Shown piece after piece: positions 24,352 through 33,864 of a stretch of 64,000 bases of DNA. A program made the translations under genes and the position numbers. Under the pieces are notes generated by a model. The model did not search any database. It worked only from the letters and a program-made list of their open reading frames with translations, and was not told the origin of the DNA. How positions within the stretch are numbered: the stretch's first letter is position 1; each line of letters opens with the position of its first letter. Source of the stretch: Lasiodiplodia sp. COLG20 (lineage: Eukaryota; Ascomycota; Dothideomycetes; Botryosphaeriales; Botryosphaeriaceae); assembly GCA_009801085.1 (NCBI GenBank), contig VNWV01000001.1:2728001-2792000 (forward strand). The letters are read 5' to 3'.

Positions 24352-25148
24352 TCGGAACCACTTATAGTGGCACTAAAAGCATACTATTTTTATGAGTTGG
24401 GCGGCAAACAGGCCTGAAGCGTACCATCGGGTCCGAAGGTTGGCATTGCGAGGCGTTGGTGGATCTGACTGCATTTGACTGGCGCTATATAAGCGGAACA
24501 CCGGCTTCTGAGAGGGTTGGGTTTCTGAGAGCATATATTCTTGAGCATCAACCCAGGTTGGAAAACTTGAATCAAAGTCTTGATATGATACCACGAAGTC
24601 CTCGAGACGGTCACGCAGTGAGATACCATGCAAGTTGAGAGGCAACGAGCACGATGGCTCTAAGGACGTAGAGCTTGATCATACCTGACCAATTAAGTGT
24701 TTTCTTGAAAGTCTCAGGAAAGGCACCCGTACATCTTCCCCGTATGCATGGCCCGATGCAACCATTCTTACCCTATGCCATTTGTGGTAGCTTGACCTTA
24801 AATGCATCTCCCCCTTAATGACCAGCCTGATCTCCTTTCCCATTATCTTGTCCAACTTTTGTGATGATGCTTTGAATAGCACACCTTGCCTACTTGTCAG
24901 TCTCTACGTATTCCCAGGTCTCGCATTCCACCCGTGTAGTCTTAAAGAGCGCCTCGGTCCGAAATAGCTCGGTCTCGGCCCTGGCCCGCAACCGCCGCCG
25001 AAAATTTTCAATTTACCAATGCCTACCTACCATTAGCCCAACGCTCAAAAACATTACAGCAATATAATTTTTGTTAGCAAATTCACTTGCCATGATTAGG
25101 GTGTCTCAGCCATCCACAACACAGAGGAAGCCATCAGGCTTTCATCCA
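24352..25148. other. Intergenic upstream of tRNA-Met, no gene seen
   Basis: AT-richer stretch between RPC53 and the tRNA. Short frames only. The last few hundred bases may contain upstream Pol III promoter sequence. Confidence 0.55.
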
Positions 25149-25255
25149 GTCTCTGTGGTCTAGTCGGTTATGACGTCGGTCTCATACTACAACAGTGTGA
25201 CTTCCTCTAAGAGGTAGTGATCCGAAGGTCCGCAGTTCGATTCTGCGTAGGGACA
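25149..25255 (+). tRNA. Elongator tRNA-Met (CAT) with 33-nt intron
   Basis: Acceptor arms GTCTCTG (25149-25155) and TAGGGAC (25248-25254) pair with G-U wobbles, followed by discriminator A25255. The D arm GTCT...TGAC surrounds AGTCGGTTA. The anticodon stem TCGGT/TCCGA flanks loop CTCATAA with anticodon CAT. The T31-T39 mismatch, also seen in other eukaryotic elongator tRNA-Met, separates it from initiator tRNA. The variable loop is AGGTC. The T arm is CGCAG-TTCGATT-CTGCG, a perfect B box. The intron (25187-25219) sits at the canonical 37/38 position. The 3' CCA is not encoded, as expected. Confidence 0.9.
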
Positions 25256-25772
25256 ATTTCTTTTGCCTTCTGGTAGGAGTGGTAAGGGTGTTTTGCTTTT
25301 TGCCTCTTCTTGGGTCTTCTTTTTTTCCTTGGTGGTGGTGGTGGACGGTGGAAGATGCGGGGAACCTTTTTTGATCTGCGTTCGGTAGTGGGGTGCCCTC
25401 CTTGAGCAAACCCCTGCTGTTTGCGGAAGATGTTGCGGTCTGTAGAGTGAGCTTACCTTCTCCGCATGCAACATACTAAGAGTAGGAAAGATTAGGAAAG
25501 ATGTTGACGTAGACCGATATTGATATTTATGGTCGTCCGCGTGAAGATGGACACAGTAAGACTACACGTTCTGAGTTGAACTTAAGTGATTAGCTATAGA
25601 AACACGAACGCGATCTTATGAACACGATGGCTCTTTCTTTCCATTAGTTGGTATAGAAGACCGTTTATTTTGTCCCTTTCCGTTGCAGAGAGAGCGGGCT
25701 TTGACATTATACGTTGACAAAAAGAATTCGAGAATATGTAAAGCGTTAAAAGCTGCTAATAGTTTAGCCAGA
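25256..25772. other. Intergenic, no gene seen
   Basis: The tRNA is followed by short T runs (TTTCTTTT just downstream, and longer T tracts near 25318) that could end Pol III transcription. No protein gene visible before the NmrA-like stop. Confidence 0.5.
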
Positions 25773-26796
25773 TCACACCCATGCTGCTCTGTTCCTTCGT
25801 GCAAATTCGTCAAAGTTTTGAGGAGGCCGGCCAGTGACCTTCTCCACATCATTCCCCTCAAATTCTTCTTCCCCCCTCGATGTCATTAGTTCAAGTTCCG
25901 TGACGAAATCAGCGAAGTGCTCAGCCATTCCGTGTTCCTTTAGCCCCTTCCTCCTCTCTTCACCGGTGAGCTTCAAATTGACGATCTCACGTCCGAGTAA
26001 CTTGCTCAGCTTCTCCGCGATCTGCAAATGCCACTGTAGTTAGCATGAGCATTCAGGACAGGGTCGAATAGGAGGGCATACATCGTCATGTGTCAGCAGC
26101 TCAGGCCCCAGTAGTCGATAGGAAGTGTTGTGTGGCTTCTCGTCCGTGAGCGTGTGGAAGACAACAGCGGCGATGTCTTCAGCGCTGATAAAGGGAATCT
26201 TTCCGTCTCCGCAAGCAGTGACGAGGCTCCCGCTTTTGACAGACGCCTGCGACCAGCCCTCGGACATGTTCTCTATTCAAATGCATCAGCAATTGCCAGG
26301 GTTACAGATAAGGGGAGGAGAGAGCCTTTGATTCCACGTAAAGAAGAAATAAGGACCACATACCCATGAACCAGGATGGACGCAGAACAGCATATTCAAC
26401 GCCAATGTCGAGCAAGTGCTGCCACACTTTTCCGGTATGCCACCCACCAGGCTCGGTTGAGCTTCCAGCCATCAAGACAAATCTCTTGACACCTTGTTCC
26501 TTGACGCAGTAGTCAATGTATGCGTTCATGACCGGGGCAACATCCTCGACGTCTGGCGCAACCAGGTAGATGGCTCTGATGGCCTCTCCATTAGGAAACT
26601 TATGCTCGAAGGCATTCTTATAGGTCGAATCATCCAACCAGTCAAATTTGACGGCATCCATGCCAGATGGAGCAGCAGAGGCACCCCTGCGAGAGCTAAG
26701 GACGAAAGGGATCTTCGCATCCTGGAGCCGCGAGGCGACACGGCTTGACGTCTTGCCAACCCCTCCAGTGAGAAAGATGGCCATTTTGGAGAGCAC
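25773..26796 (-). CDS. NmrA-like NAD(P)-binding protein (EasG/ergot-reductase-like family)
   Basis: Atypical short-chain reductase of the NmrA group. Three exons (26364-26796, 26082-26272, 25773-26021) give 290 residues. The N-terminal Rossmann motif is [70 protein letters not shown] and [18 protein letters not shown] are typical of the group that includes the ergot-alkaloid reductase EasG. There is no alkaloid gene nearby, so a generic oxidoreductase role is more likely than ergot synthesis. The start could be the second Met (MAIFLTGG at 26784), which fits the motif better; the first ATG adds four residues. Confidence 0.85.
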
Positions 26797-27301
26797 TGGA
26801 ATGATAATCGAAGTTGTAGAGAGTTAGAGTATTAGAGTTCTGATGGATTGAGGTTTGACGGACTTGTGTGTTGCCAGTGTTCTGTATATATGTACTATTA
26901 GCGTACCAAAACGCCTAAGTCCGTTATGCAAGGATAACTCCGGGAAGGATGCGCTACGCTCAAAACAAGCAATATGTCAAGCATCCTGTCCAAACAAGTG
27001 GTAGTTCAGCAGCGGACTTAAGCGGTGATAAATCCTTGCATGCTGCATCAACGCGCTACACAAAGCCACCTTCGGCCTCGCCATCGGCCTCGCCTTTATG
27101 AATCCCAACTGTCGTCATTGATTCTTGTTTGGACGGGATGAGCGGCCATTAGGCCTCAAGCTGAAGGTCCATGAAAGTTGATCCTATACGCTTTCGCAGA
27201 GCCAAGGAGTGCATCCATCGCAAAGCCCGGTAGCTGGAGAGAACCTCGCACCAATCGTTTACTTACATTGTTGAGGAGACATATTTACTTTTCTTTTCTA
27301 A
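26797..27301. other. Intergenic, no gene seen
   Basis: Upstream region of the NmrA-like gene and 3' flank of the aldo/keto reductase. No frame of note. Confidence 0.6.
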
Positions 27302-28453
27302 TCAACCACCAAGACTGTGGTTCAGCCACTGCCCAAATATTTCCCTCGTCCCCTTGACCATTTCAAGCTCTTCCTCAGTGAGCAAACCGCTCAATTGCTC
27401 CCGTCTTCCATCACCATTGCCTTCCTTCGCTGCTGCTTTTCTCCTTGCCTCGTACCTCGTGGTGATGGTGCTTCCGACCTCCCAATTATCCTCAATCTCG
27501 TGTGTCGTGCCTCCACCCAAAATAGTGCTCAACTTCAAGCCTGTTTCCTCTCCCGCAGCCAAGCCCCGCGCGACCGCATACTTCAACGCCAGCTCGGCCA
27601 GCTTGGTGCCCCTCTCCTCGACGTAGTCGGACGCACGTGCGGCAGCCTCGCGCAGCGGCGGGGGCGCGGGGTGGAAGTCGCCCAGCTCGCCGACAGGCAC
27701 GCCCTTCCTCCTCAGCAAGCCGATGGCGAGCGGGCTGGACGCGAAGACGCAGTCAACGCCGGCGTCGCGGAGGGCGGCCAGCCCGCCGTCGTCCAGCAGC
27801 ACCGTGTTCTGCAGCGTCAGCTGGCCCCAGACCTGCACGGCGTCGACACCACAACCATAGCGCTCGCGCACGGCGCGCGCGACCTCGACCAGGCGCGGCA
27901 GCGGGTAGCCCGAGATGCCCACGTAACGCAGCTTGCCCTCGTCGCGCAGCGCGAACAGGGCGCCGACGGCGGCGACGGCCTCGGCGACCGACACGAACTC
28001 GACGTCGTGCGTGAAGACGACGTCGAGGTAGGTGGTGTGCAGGCGCTCCAGGCTGCGCGCCACCGACTGCCGGATCCAGGCGGGCGAGTAGTCGAAGCGG
28101 TCGGCGGCGATGCGCCCGCACTTGGTCATGAGCAGGAAGCTGTCGCGCGGGTGGGCTGCCACCAGCTCGGGCTGCGCGAGCGCGTCGCCCAGCAGCACTT
28201 CCGAGGGCCCATAGTAGGGCGACGTGTCGATGGCGCGGAAGCCCACGTCCAGCGCCCGCTGCACTATGTGCCGCGTCGGCAGCGAGGCGGGGTTCGGGTG
28301 CAGCTGGTTGCTGAAGCCCGCCCCGCCCAGAACGAGGGCGGGCGCGATTGAGGAGAGCGGTGGTCGGGTGGTGGTTGTTGTTGTAGGTTGGGGTGCATGC
28401 TGCTGCCCCTCGTTCCCATTGGTTACATCATCCTGCGTCTCCTTACTCATCAC
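27302..28453 (-). CDS. Aldo/keto reductase, D-arabinose dehydrogenase (Ara2)-like
   Basis: NAD(P)-dependent aldehyde/sugar oxidoreductase with a TIM-barrel fold. Intronless, 383 residues. After a Thr-rich 35-residue leader come LVLGGAGFSNQ, the catalytic Asp and Tyr region (GFRAIDTSPYYGPSEVLLGD), the catalytic Lys (LLMTKCGR), and His in FTHDVEF. The C-terminal phosphate-binding part is altered (LSTILGGGTTHEIEDNWEV) in the way seen in arabinose and L-galactose dehydrogenases. That subgroup makes the lactone precursor of erythroascorbate in fungi, so a role there is likely but unproven. The coding sequence is strongly GC-rich with many Ala and Arg codons, which creates long antisense frames. 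Confidence 0.87.
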   Translation of the reverse strand: MMSKETQDDVTNGNEGQQHAPQPTTTTTTRPPLSSIAPALVLGGAGFSNQLHPNPASLPTRHIVQRALDVGFRAIDTSPYYGPSEVLLGDALAQPELVAAHPRDSFLLMTKCGRIAADRFDYSPAWIRQSVARSLERLHTTYLDVVFTHDVEFVSVAEAVAAVGALFALRDEGKLRYVGISGYPLPRLVEVARAVRERYGCGVDAVQVWGQLTLQNTVLLDDGGLAALRDAGVDCVFASSPLAIGLLRRKGVPVGELGDFHPAPPPLREAAARASDYVEERGTKLAELALKYAVARGLAAGEETGLKLSTILGGGTTHEIEDNWEVGSTITTRYEARRKAAAKEGNGDGRREQLSGLLTEEELEMVKGTREIFGQWLNHSLGG

Positions 28454-28971
28454 GGCTGACCTGACGACTGGGGGTTGAAAGCTAAAGGTGCGTGTATGCG
28501 GGAGTCGATTCGATCTGCGGACCCCATGGCAGAAGAAAAAGTTAGACGTAGATAAAGGAGCGCGCGATTCAGATTCCGGTTGTTAATGGTGGATAATTAG
28601 ACGGCTACCCCGCAGGGCTTGCTTCGCGAAAAATCTCCACGCCCTCGCGCCCCACTTGTCGCTTCTGGCCCGATGTGCTGCAGGCATCACAGCCCTACAC
28701 TTGTCGAAGCAATGCTTGTGATTCTGCACTGCACTGACATGCAGGGCACTTAGTCCCCTTCCAAGATCCAAGCCTGCACATTCAAACCCACGTTCACGTA
28801 CAGTGTCAGCTTTAATTATCTGCAAGCCAAAGCTGAATGAAATTAGCATCGTCTGTTCGAGATCCAAAAGTAGTGCAATCTAGAAGTCAAGCCATCGTCG
28901 GAATCAAGTACCAAAGCCCAAACGCCTTTTTTTCCAGCACCAGCCATGCCAGCATATTCACGCCAGCATAT
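28454..28971. other. Intergenic, no gene seen
   Basis: Between two minus-strand genes. The only structure noted is a tandem duplication of GCCAGCATATTCAC (about 28947-28976), whose second copy touches the stop of the upstream neighbour. Confidence 0.5.
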
Positions 28972-30318
28972 TCACGCCTCCACCGCCCTTGCCCTCCCCC
29001 CTTCACTGCCTGCCGAACCGCTCACCCGTCCGACCCCATCACTCATCGTCGGAGCCCTCCTCGAAGACGTTCTGTGACTTGCCACTGAGCCCTCTTTCTT
29101 AGCCTTCTTGACGTTCTTCATGTACACCCAAAAGAGCCTCAACGTAACTAATATCACGATGCAGACAACAACACCGCCTATCGGGCCCACAATTGTCATG
29201 ATACGCTTGTCCCGTTCGCGGGCTATGCTTCCATCGTCGGCGGGAGCCGGGGACGTAGGTTGAGCCGTACTGGTCGTGATGGAGTGGAAGGATGGGGTGT
29301 ATCGGGCGGTCGGGCCGCCCGGCAACGAGGACGAGGGGAGGCCGGCAGTAATGTAGAAGGATCTAGGAAGACTCGTGCTAGGGATGGTCATGCTAGGATC
29401 TTGTACGCTTGTGATCTCCAAGAAGCTGGAAGTGTTCTCGTCGCCGCCATTGCCGTAGGCATGGGGAGCATCATTCGGCCCAGCTACCGGAGGAGGTGCC
29501 GCTATTGTCGATAGAGGCTGGGTCACGAAGCTTGTGATCGAGATTGTAGAGGGGTCCGGAAAGAGTGTCGTAGTTATGTATGTGGTGGCCGGAGACGGGA
29601 ATTCCGTGATGGTCACCGTTGTGCGTCTCCTAGTGTTCGTGTTGAGCGGTTGTGAAGGTGGGAGGGCTCGTGAATCAGTGACGGTCCTAAATATCGTGGT
29701 CGCATCAATGGTTGGAAGCCCAGAGAGTGAAAGCGTCCGTGTAGTAGTCACGGACAGCGTCGTAGTGTCAGTGGTCGGCGGCACTGGAAGTGAGAGTATT
29801 TGTGTAATAGTGATGGAAACCGTTGTAGTGTTGGCAATCGACGGCTCCGAAAGTGAAAGTGCTGGTGCAGCAGTCATGAACGACGTCATAGTGCTGGTAG
29901 TAGGCAGCCTTGAAAGTGAACGCGTTTGTGTAGTAGTCATGAATAGCGTCGTAGTCGAAGTGGTAGTGGTCGGCAGCCCTGAAAGTGGAAGTATAGGCAT
30001 GGTAGGATTAGCAGTGGTGATGCCAGTAGCACTGGCATCGAGCGGCTCTAAAGCTGAAAGTGTGTGTGGTGTTGAAGAAGTTGGTGGATTTGTCACAAAT
30101 ATGCCTGGGCAAAGTGACAGGTGAGTGGATGATACATCGCCGGCCGTGCCGTTATGACCATCTAGAGTAACTGCAATTGAGATCGACGAGTTTGCACAGG
30201 CTGGTGTTGGCCCGGCAGTTGAGAGAGATGGACTTGTGAAATTCGCAAAGGGCCAACCTGAGTAGACCAAGCTGTTCGCGCCCCGGCGGACGAGGTCATT
30301 CGAACCTACTCGAGCCAT
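28972..30318 (-). CDS. Mucin-like single-pass membrane protein with 21-residue repeats
   Basis: I do not recognise a named family. The 448-residue frame has a Thr/Ser/Pro-rich ectodomain. It contains about five imperfect 21-residue repeats (residues 117-223) rich in TTT and SLS. One transmembrane helix lies near residues 373-400 (MTIVGPIGGVVVCIVILVTL). A basic cytosolic tail (MKNVKKAKKEG) ends the protein. This layout resembles O-mannosylated fungal cell-wall sensors or adhesins. An N-terminal signal peptide is not visible: the start (MARVGSNDLVRRGANSLV) is hydrophilic, so a first exon encoding a signal may be missing upstream. Cysteines at 41 and 70 could form a small ectodomain. Function unknown. 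Confidence 0.65.
   Translation of the reverse strand: MARVGSNDLVRRGANSLVYSGWPFANFTSPSLSTAGPTPACANSSISIAVTLDGHNGTAGDVSSTHLSLCPGIFVTNPPTSSTPHTLSALEPLDASATGITTANPTMPILPLSGLPTTTTSTTTLFMTTTQTRSLSRLPTTSTMTSFMTAAPALSLSEPSIANTTTVSITITQILSLPVPPTTDTTTLSVTTTRTLSLSGLPTIDATTIFRTVTDSRALPPSQPLNTNTRRRTTVTITEFPSPATTYITTTLFPDPSTISITSFVTQPLSTIAAPPPVAGPNDAPHAYGNGGDENTSSFLEITSVQDPSMTIPSTSLPRSFYITAGLPSSSLPGGPTARYTPSFHSITTSTAQPTSPAPADDGSIARERDKRIMTIVGPIGGVVVCIVILVTLRLFWVYMKNVKKAKKEGSVASHRTSSRRAPTMSDGVGRVSGSAGSEGGRARAVEA
29650..29970 (-). repeat. 63-bp coding tandem repeat, about five units
   Basis: Imperfect 63-bp units encoding 21 residues each, built on T-T-T-x-x-x-T-T-T-x-T-x-S-L-S-x-x-P. Units are diverged at the DNA level but keep exact spacing, as expected for a selected mucin-like spacer. 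Confidence 0.75.
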
Positions 30319-31209
30319 AGTCGTGCACGTGGAGGTCTAAATTTAGTACACGTGATGAACGTAGAGCGTTGAAGCAATCGGCAATCCGTTGCTTCAGAGC
30401 AGACCGGGCTCAGCGAGCGGACTCTGTAGCATTACAGAAGGCAAGGAGCACGGTACTAAGCTAGAAGCGCATCGCTGATAACATGTTCCGGTTCATACTT
30501 GAATCGTGGCTGTAGCGCTTGTGGAGGACTGTGAGATTTGCGACTTCCCGTGCCCTTGACTGTCGAATCCTGTGCATATAACGTGACTGCTCGATCAGAT
30601 CAGGTCCAAATGGGCTAAAGTTCGCTATCTGCGTATTGAGCCTCTGCGGTAAGTGGATCAACAACCTGTGGCGGCAATACTTATAAGTACTGAGAAATGT
30701 TAGTTGTCTGGCGTGTAATTTTGTTGGCGGTGCCTGCAACCAACAAAAAAAAAAATACTCGGGGCTCTGCGAGTGATTCACTCATAAAGCGTCTTCTCGT
30801 TCCAGCACTAGCATGGTCATGAGCTTCGATAAGTTGGTGCTTATTCCCTGGGCGGATACGGTCCCCGTGCTATCCCCGATGGTATATCTCTTTGTGTGCG
30901 TCATGAACTGCGGAATGAATTTCAAAGAGCGCAGCCAAACTTTTGCCCAGGTGAGGTCGTCAAAGATGCTGCATTGGGTTCATTGCCAGTGGGAAGGAGG
31001 ATCGAGACGAAGAACTGAATTCCTAACGTAGTGAATCCAGCCCACGGAGAAATGCGAAATTTCATCGCAGGTCGTGAAGCAAGGCCCATAGAATGAAGGA
31101 AACTCCATTTTCGCGTCACTCGCGTACGCTTTTATAGCCCATGACCGCTCATGACTGGTTCCCAAAAATAGCCCCCCAGACAGCTCAACTCTCCTTTCCA
31201 GTAACAAAT
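30319..31209. other. Intergenic, no gene seen
   Basis: Upstream of the mucin-like gene and downstream of uS14. If the mucin-like gene has a missing signal-peptide exon, it would be in the first few hundred bases. Frames here are short and unrecognised. Confidence 0.5.
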
Positions 31210-31680
31210 TTACCGGTGCTGTGCCAGAAGTCAGCCATCCGTCCTCGTAAATGCTGTCTCCTTGGCCGTGATTCGCAGAATGTACGCTCCAACGCATGAT
31301 GTCGCATTGCTTCCGATCGGCGTGGGGCCTTGTTCGACGGGGGACGGGAAATATTCGTACCTTGACGAAGCCAATGTCGGTGGACTTCTCACGGAAGCAC
31401 TGACGGCAGATGTTGAGGCCGTACTTGCGGATCAGACCGGCCTTGTGGGTGCAGACGCGGCTAGAAGAACGATCCGTCAGCGAATGATTCAACGGGCTTC
31501 CACCATGGTGTCTTGATCGCTTCCATCAAGGTGCTCCCCTTCCCCTGCTCCGGCTTGGGCATATAAAGCAGCCTTGGTCCCTTCCATCGGCGCCCTCTTA
31601 TTCCAGGTTCAAACGTACCAGCCGCGGGAGCCCTTGCCGTAGGTACGGGGACGGGAGAAGTAGACGGTCTCGTGGGCCAT
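31210..31680 (-). CDS. RPS29: 40S ribosomal protein S29 (uS14)
   Basis: Small zinc-binding protein of the 40S head. Three exons (31619-31680, 31361-31460, 31210-31218) give 56 residues, the exact family length. The sequence runs [56 protein letters not shown], with the four Cys of the CxxC...CxxC zinc site visible; the first Cys codon is created by the first splice. The final exon is only nine nucleotides (His-Arg-stop). The intron before it is 142 bp and the first intron 158 bp, longer than the window average, as is common for fungal ribosomal protein genes. A pyrimidine-rich upstream element is not obvious. Confidence 0.95.
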
Positions 31681-32745
31681 GGTTGCGAGTTGGTGTCGTG
31701 GGACGGAGGTGTCTGTAGTGGAATCCACGTTAGAATGAGTGTAGCAGCGCAAGCGCACGACGGGCAGCAACACGCACTCGTTGAATGAAGCTCGTCCGGA
31801 GGGGCAGGGTTACCGTCGTGGTCGTCTCGGAGGTCGTCGTTTCTGCGTGTCGCGTTTGGGTCGATTTGCGCTATCCACAGTGCGAGAATTCCTAAGCGAG
31901 GTCGGCCCGAGGCTTGGCGCCCAAGCGCTGGTGTGGGCGGCTGCGGTGGACGAAGCGCCGCGCCTGCGCTATTCGGGCGACCGAAGAGACCGCTCGCGCA
32001 GTTTGAAGCTGAGACCGTTTGGCGCCGTCGTACGGCGCTGCGCCCCGCTGCGCGCTAATTCGAGTGCGGTAAACATCCAACGAAACACCGCTCTTCCTAA
32101 AGGCTTGAAACCGCAAGCTAAAACCACAAGACCATCTGTGGCCTGCTGATCGGATCCCGGCACTGTCATTCCGACTTTTCCGTGCATCTCATCGTGCACG
32201 CTGCCAGGACACGCGCCGCTTCCGTGGGTAACCCGGCTTGGTACGTCAAGATCTCTCGTTACCTCCTCTAGTCAGCACCGCAATTGCGCGTACTGCTGAG
32301 CCTCCATTCTTTGGGTGCTGCTCCACAACCCTAGTTGCAAACGACGTGGCTGTGAGAATCTCCTCAAATAAGAACACTAGCCATCCCCATCCGCCCCCTT
32401 CCGTATTTCCTTTTCAAGTGTTTGTCTGCTCTTCACCTACAGTCACATGCTTGCCCACCATGACTCTCAAGACCGCCTTGATTCGCGCCTACCTCTGGAT
32501 AGCTCTAACAATCCAGCTACAACCAGCCTGGGCCATCAGAATCCGCATCAGGGCCTACCTCGAAAACCGCGAGAGAACCAAACGCCCGCGAAACTCTGTC
32601 TGGCGTCCAGCCTTCCGTAGGCGACACGTCTAACCCTTGCCTTCCCTTCCGAGCATAAATCCAAGCTCTCCAACCTACTCATTTTTACCACGACACATCC
32701 TGGCAACGGACTACTTTTTGTGCCCAACTCTCAAGCCAATCGACC
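31681..32745. other. Intergenic upstream of uS14; one doubtful small ORF
   Basis: Contains the uS14 promoter. A 57-codon frame at 32460-32633 starts with a hydrophobic, signal-like stretch and ends in a basic tail (FRRRHV). It could be a small secreted peptide, a uORF for the tentative gene at 32746, or chance. Confidence 0.35.
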
Positions 32746-33198
32746 ATGGTAGGCCCCCAATACGAATAATCCAGGCCCTCAGCACCAATTTCCCAGCCAC
32801 TCGCATTTCCACCGTAAACCTCGCCGCTAACGCTATCCAAGTCCCGAGACTCTTCCCGCACCTACCTGCACCTCCCGCAGCCACGCTTCGCCGATCTGTT
32901 CGAGGAGTTCACACGCACACCGCTACTGCCTGAGGAGATCTACGTGCCGCCGCAGCACCAGCCCATCAACCCGGAGGACGAAGATGACGTGGTACCTGAT
33001 CAGCACGCCGCCTTCGGCATCCAGCGCGCCACCCAGAAGCAACGCCAGCCAGCCTGGCGCGACCTCGGGCTCGAGGAGCTCATGGCCCGCGGTCCCACCG
33101 AGCCTGTCCGTGTTAGCTTAGCTGTCCGTACCAGGGGAAGTGGCACCGGCGAGGGTGCAGCGGCAGGGGGCAGTGCCGGTAGCGGCTTGCCCCGATGA
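32746..33198 (+). CDS. Tentative small protein, ATG-only first exon
   Basis: No family recognised. A GT-AG intron (32749-32841) immediately after an ATG joins a 357-nt open exon to give 119 residues. The opening (MSRDSSRTYLHLPQPRFADL) is followed by EIYVPPQHQPINPEDEDDVV and a Gly/Ala/Ser-rich tail. The second exon shows a plausible mix of hydrophobic and charged residues before its low-complexity end, which is why I keep it. The first exon carrying only the start codon, and the lack of any family match, keep confidence low. An earlier exon including the small ORF at 32460 is another possibility. Confidence 0.35.
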
Positions 33199-33864
33199 AG
33201 AAGCGCATCATGGAACCATGCGAGACTTGAGGAAGGTGGGAAGTGGCGGCAAGGTGATGGCGAGCCACACCATGGTGCAACACGACCCACTAAATGATGA
33301 TTAGGACTGAAAGCATCCAAGACAAGATAGAGACGGTGCCTCAAATACTGTGCGGAAGAATGTCAGAACAAGGGCGAAAGGGGGGGCACCTACAGGGCAA
33401 CTGGCATCATGTCAGTTGCAGACTATCAAAGCACCAGCTGGCCTGGAAACAATGGCGTTAAGGATAGAAAAAGAGAGAGGCGATATTCCTCATTTATTTT
33501 CACTCGACGCCCTGAAAAGAAGCGTGATGATGACTGATGATATGAGTGAGCTAAGTAGCAAGTAGTCGGGTTTCACAAACCCGAGGGTATGACGACAGGG
33601 TAGACACCTCTTTGTTCAAAGAAAATCTAGGAAAGCTCCCGCCAACTCCATGCAGGAAGGGAGGATGAAAAGAAGAAGTCGCCCACTCAACGTTAAGCAC
33701 CAATTATTTGTGCAGACCGCAACCTTCTCCTAAAACTCTCTGTGTCTTCCAATCCTCAAAACCTCAATTATAACGGCATCGACATGGAGGAACTATAAAT
33801 AGTCGAGAGTGATCGACCCGGCGACGTGCATGGGGCCCAGAAGCCGCAGTCAAACCTCTGGCTC
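33199..33864. other. Intergenic between convergent genes, no gene seen
   Basis: 3' flanks of the tentative small gene and the DUF4211 gene. Only short frames; no repeat noted. Confidence 0.55.

Noticed and set aside
25773..26796. Ergot-alkaloid biosynthesis gene
   Set aside because: The protein resembles the EasG group, but no dimethylallyltryptophan synthase or other cluster gene is nearby, so I call it only NmrA-like.
27317..28351. 344-codon plus-strand frame opposite the aldo/keto reductase
   Set aside because: Antisense shadow of a GC-rich Ala/Arg/Leu gene whose minus-strand product has clear aldo/keto reductase motifs.
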